A DNA stretch of 64,000 nt from Aquimarina brevivitae (GTDB taxonomy: Bacteria; Bacteroidota; Bacteroidia; Flavobacteriales; Flavobacteriaceae), in assembly GCF_004216895.1 (NCBI RefSeq), contig NZ_SGXE01000003.1, positions 62,001-126,000 of the forward strand, given 5' to 3'. This document shows positions 62,601 through 64,000 of the stretch, piece by piece; position 1 is the stretch's first letter, and the number at the start of each line of letters is the position of its first letter. The position numbers were made by a program, and so were the translations under genes. The notes below the pieces were generated by a model. The model did not search any database. It had not been told where the DNA came from and saw nothing but the letters and a program-made list of their open reading frames with translations.

Positions 62601-62664
62601 AACAGAAGTTGCACACTATTAGGATAATATACGTATGCCGATAGGTTCGTGTACAACCTCTGTT
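62601..62664 (-). ncRNA. Large structured hairpin in the aspartate kinase 3' region
   Basis: Two 16-nt arms (62601-62616 and 62649-62664) pair with a 32-nt loop. The two positions that do not pair as Watson-Crick on the DNA level become G-U pairs only in RNA read from the minus strand, which points to an RNA element in that orientation. It is followed by TTTTAATTTT. Could be a first terminator or an RNA 3' element; I label it ncRNA only for the structure. Confidence 0.4.
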
Positions 62665-62697
62665 TTTTATGGTCTCATCTAAAATTATAACAAACAA

Positions 62698-64000
62698 CTA
62701 CACTACCGCCTCACGATGAGTTTGAAACAGTTTTTCGTTTAAAAATCGTAAAGAAGAAATCTTATCCTTGGTATCTACCAATAATGATATATTATTATTA
62801 CTACCTCCATAGGAAATCATACGCACAGGTATGTATCTCAATATTTCAAAAAGCTTATGGGTATGCTTATCATTAATTACGGACTCACCCACGATGCAAA
62901 TAATACTATGATTACTTTCTACTGTAACTTCTCCATATTGTTCTATTTCTTCTAAAATTTGATCCAAATTTGCTGTATCGTCAATAGTAATGGAAATGGC
63001 AACCTCTGAGGTGGTAATCATATCGATCGATGTTTGAAACTTATCAAAAACCTCAAAAATTCTTCGAAGATACCCATGAGCCATCAGCATTCTATTGGAC
63101 TTTATTTTTATAGCTGTTATATTGTCCTTAGCAGAAATTGATTTTAGCCCTTTTTTGTAGGTGGTATTACTTATGATTGTTCCAGGCGCATCGGGTTGAA
63201 AAGTATTTTTTAAAGTAACGGGAATATCTAAAGCTACTACCGGAGAAACAGTTTGTGGATGTAATATCTTAGCACCAAAATAGGCTAACTCCGCTGCTTC
63301 GTTATAGGTCAAATGCGAAATTGGATGTGTTTCTTCTACATAACGAGGATCATTGTTGTGTAGTCCATCGATATCCGTCCAAATTTCTACTTCTTCTGCA
63401 TTAATAGCTGCAGCAATAATAGTTGCCGTATAATCACTACCTCCTCTTTTAAGGTGACTAATATTTAGTTCTTGATCCCTACATACGAAACCTTGTGTTA
63501 TATAGAGTTGAGAGGAATTGGTAAGTAGTTTTTGAAGCTGTGTACCGACATTAGATATATCAGGATTTTCAACACAAGAAACGTGCATAAAATCCTTAGC
63601 ATCTAAAAATGTATTCTCAATGCCCAAAGATAACAGGTATTCAGAAAAGATAGTTGTCAATAAAAATTCACCATAAGTTACGATACTGGAGTATGTATGA
63701 CTACCATATGGAGCACTAGCCTTACCATATAGGTCGGTTATGAGCGCTGAGATTTTCTCTTTCAGTTTGTCTTTTAGGTTGCCGTCTACGAATAACTGTT
63801 CGATGACTCCTACATGTTTATCTTCTAAACTATGAAGATTTCTGGCAATGGCTTCGGTATCGTTAAATTTTACATTATCTACTAAACGAACCAATTGATT
63901 TGTAACTCCAGACATCGCGGAGCAAACTACTATCTTTCTTTCCTCATCATTGGTAATTATATCTTTTACCCGAATTAAATTTTCGACAGATCCTACTGAT
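62698..64000 (-). CDS. lysC: Aspartate kinase, 5' end beyond the window
   Basis: Phosphorylates aspartate, first step to lysine, threonine and methionine. The open frame continues to the window edge: residues before the internal Met read SVGSVENLIRVKDII...KIVVCSAMSGVTNQL, the normal kinase N-terminus, so the true start (with KFGGTS) is missing by about a dozen residues. Visible motifs include RGGSDYTATIIAAA and DGLHNNDPR. The C-terminal part (about the last 140 residues) holds two ACT domains for feedback control. No homoserine dehydrogenase domain follows, so it is monofunctional. Confidence 0.92.
   Translation of the reverse strand, partial: SVGSVENLIRVKDIITNDEERKIVVCSAMSGVTNQLVRLVDNVKFNDTEAIARNLHSLEDKHVGVIEQLFVDGNLKDKLKEKISALITDLYGKASAPYGSHTYSSIVTYGEFLLTTIFSEYLLSLGIENTFLDAKDFMHVSCVENPDISNVGTQLQKLLTNSSQLYITQGFVCRDQELNISHLKRGGSDYTATIIAAAINAEEVEIWTDIDGLHNNDPRYVEETHPISHLTYNEAAELAYFGAKILHPQTVSPVVALDIPVTLKNTFQPDAPGTIISNTTYKKGLKSISAKDNITAIKIKSNRMLMAHGYLRRIFEVFDKFQTSIDMITTSEVAISITIDDTANLDQILEEIEQYGEVTVESNHSIICIVGESVINDKHTHKLFEILRYIPVRMISYGGSNNNISLLVDTKDKISSLRFLNEKLFQTHREAVV

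Noticed and set aside
62698-63915. Aspartate kinase starting at the internal Met at 63915
   Set aside because: The frame continues upstream with the conserved kinase N-terminus to the window edge, so the true start is outside.

Overview
The window looks like chromosome from a member of the Bacteroidota, most likely a marine flavobacterium (Flavobacteriaceae; genus not assigned). The reasons are low GC, weak or absent Shine-Dalgarno sequences, an arginine operon built around an N-succinylornithine-type transcarbamylase, and a Bacteroidota-style extracellular contractile injection system (eCIS). Nearly every gene lies on the minus strand. No tRNA, rRNA, CRISPR array, transposase or integrase was seen.

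Layout. (1) 1-4.4 kb: a c-type heme lipoprotein, two small membrane proteins and acetyl-CoA synthetase. (2) 4.5-13.6 kb: a compact arginine operon read GNAT acetyltransferase - argG - argC - proC - argD - argF' - argB - argE - argH. A short ORF with clustered Arg codons and two hairpins precedes it. The transcarbamylase has Ser at the residue that separates succinyl- from acetylornithine enzymes, so the route probably uses N-succinyl intermediates. The operon's first gene, a Cys-rich GNAT protein, is a good candidate for the missing first enzyme. (3) 14-22.3 kb: an outer-membrane beta-barrel protein, then the Ile/Val operon ilvD - ilvB - ilvN - ilvC - ilvA. The ilv leader carries two consecutive transcription attenuators, each with an Ile/Val-rich leader peptide, an antiterminator segment overlapping the leader stop codon, and a terminator hairpin. 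(4) 22.4-24.9 kb: a two-component system with a 7-TM membrane protein. (5) 25.1-28.8 kb: 5-oxoprolinase pxpABC with an Nramp-fold transporter that lacks the metal-binding signature, preceded by two similar palindromic operators.

(6) 28.8-60.5 kb: a complete eCIS locus, transcribed leftwards as one apparent operon. In transcription order: tail cap (Pvc16/DUF4255), an unknown protein, sheath, two tube proteins, a 53-residue DUF5908 protein (too short for usual ORF cutoffs), LysM hub protein, VgrG-like spike, PAAR tip, gp25 baseplate protein, two large baseplate wedge proteins, a 1150-residue PKD fibre-like protein and the tape measure. These are followed by a cargo region: a nucleotidyltransferase-fold protein, a glycosyltransferase-like protein, two DUF4157 (eCIS core domain) cargo proteins, an Ig-like small protein, two pairs of tandem paralogues, a peptidoglycan-binding/CHAP peptidase and finally the AAA+ ATPase. 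The larger DUF4157 protein ends in what reads as a GH-E-type HNH nuclease, so it is a likely injected toxin; the paralogue pairs just downstream are candidate immunity or chaperone proteins. Two perfect palindromes lie upstream of the eCIS operon.

(7) 60.9-64 kb: a ComM/YifB-type AAA protein and an aspartate kinase cut off by the window edge. The most notable items are the tandem ilv attenuator, the eCIS with its GH-E nuclease cargo and unassigned cargo-region enzymes, and the candidate first enzyme of succinyl-dependent arginine synthesis.
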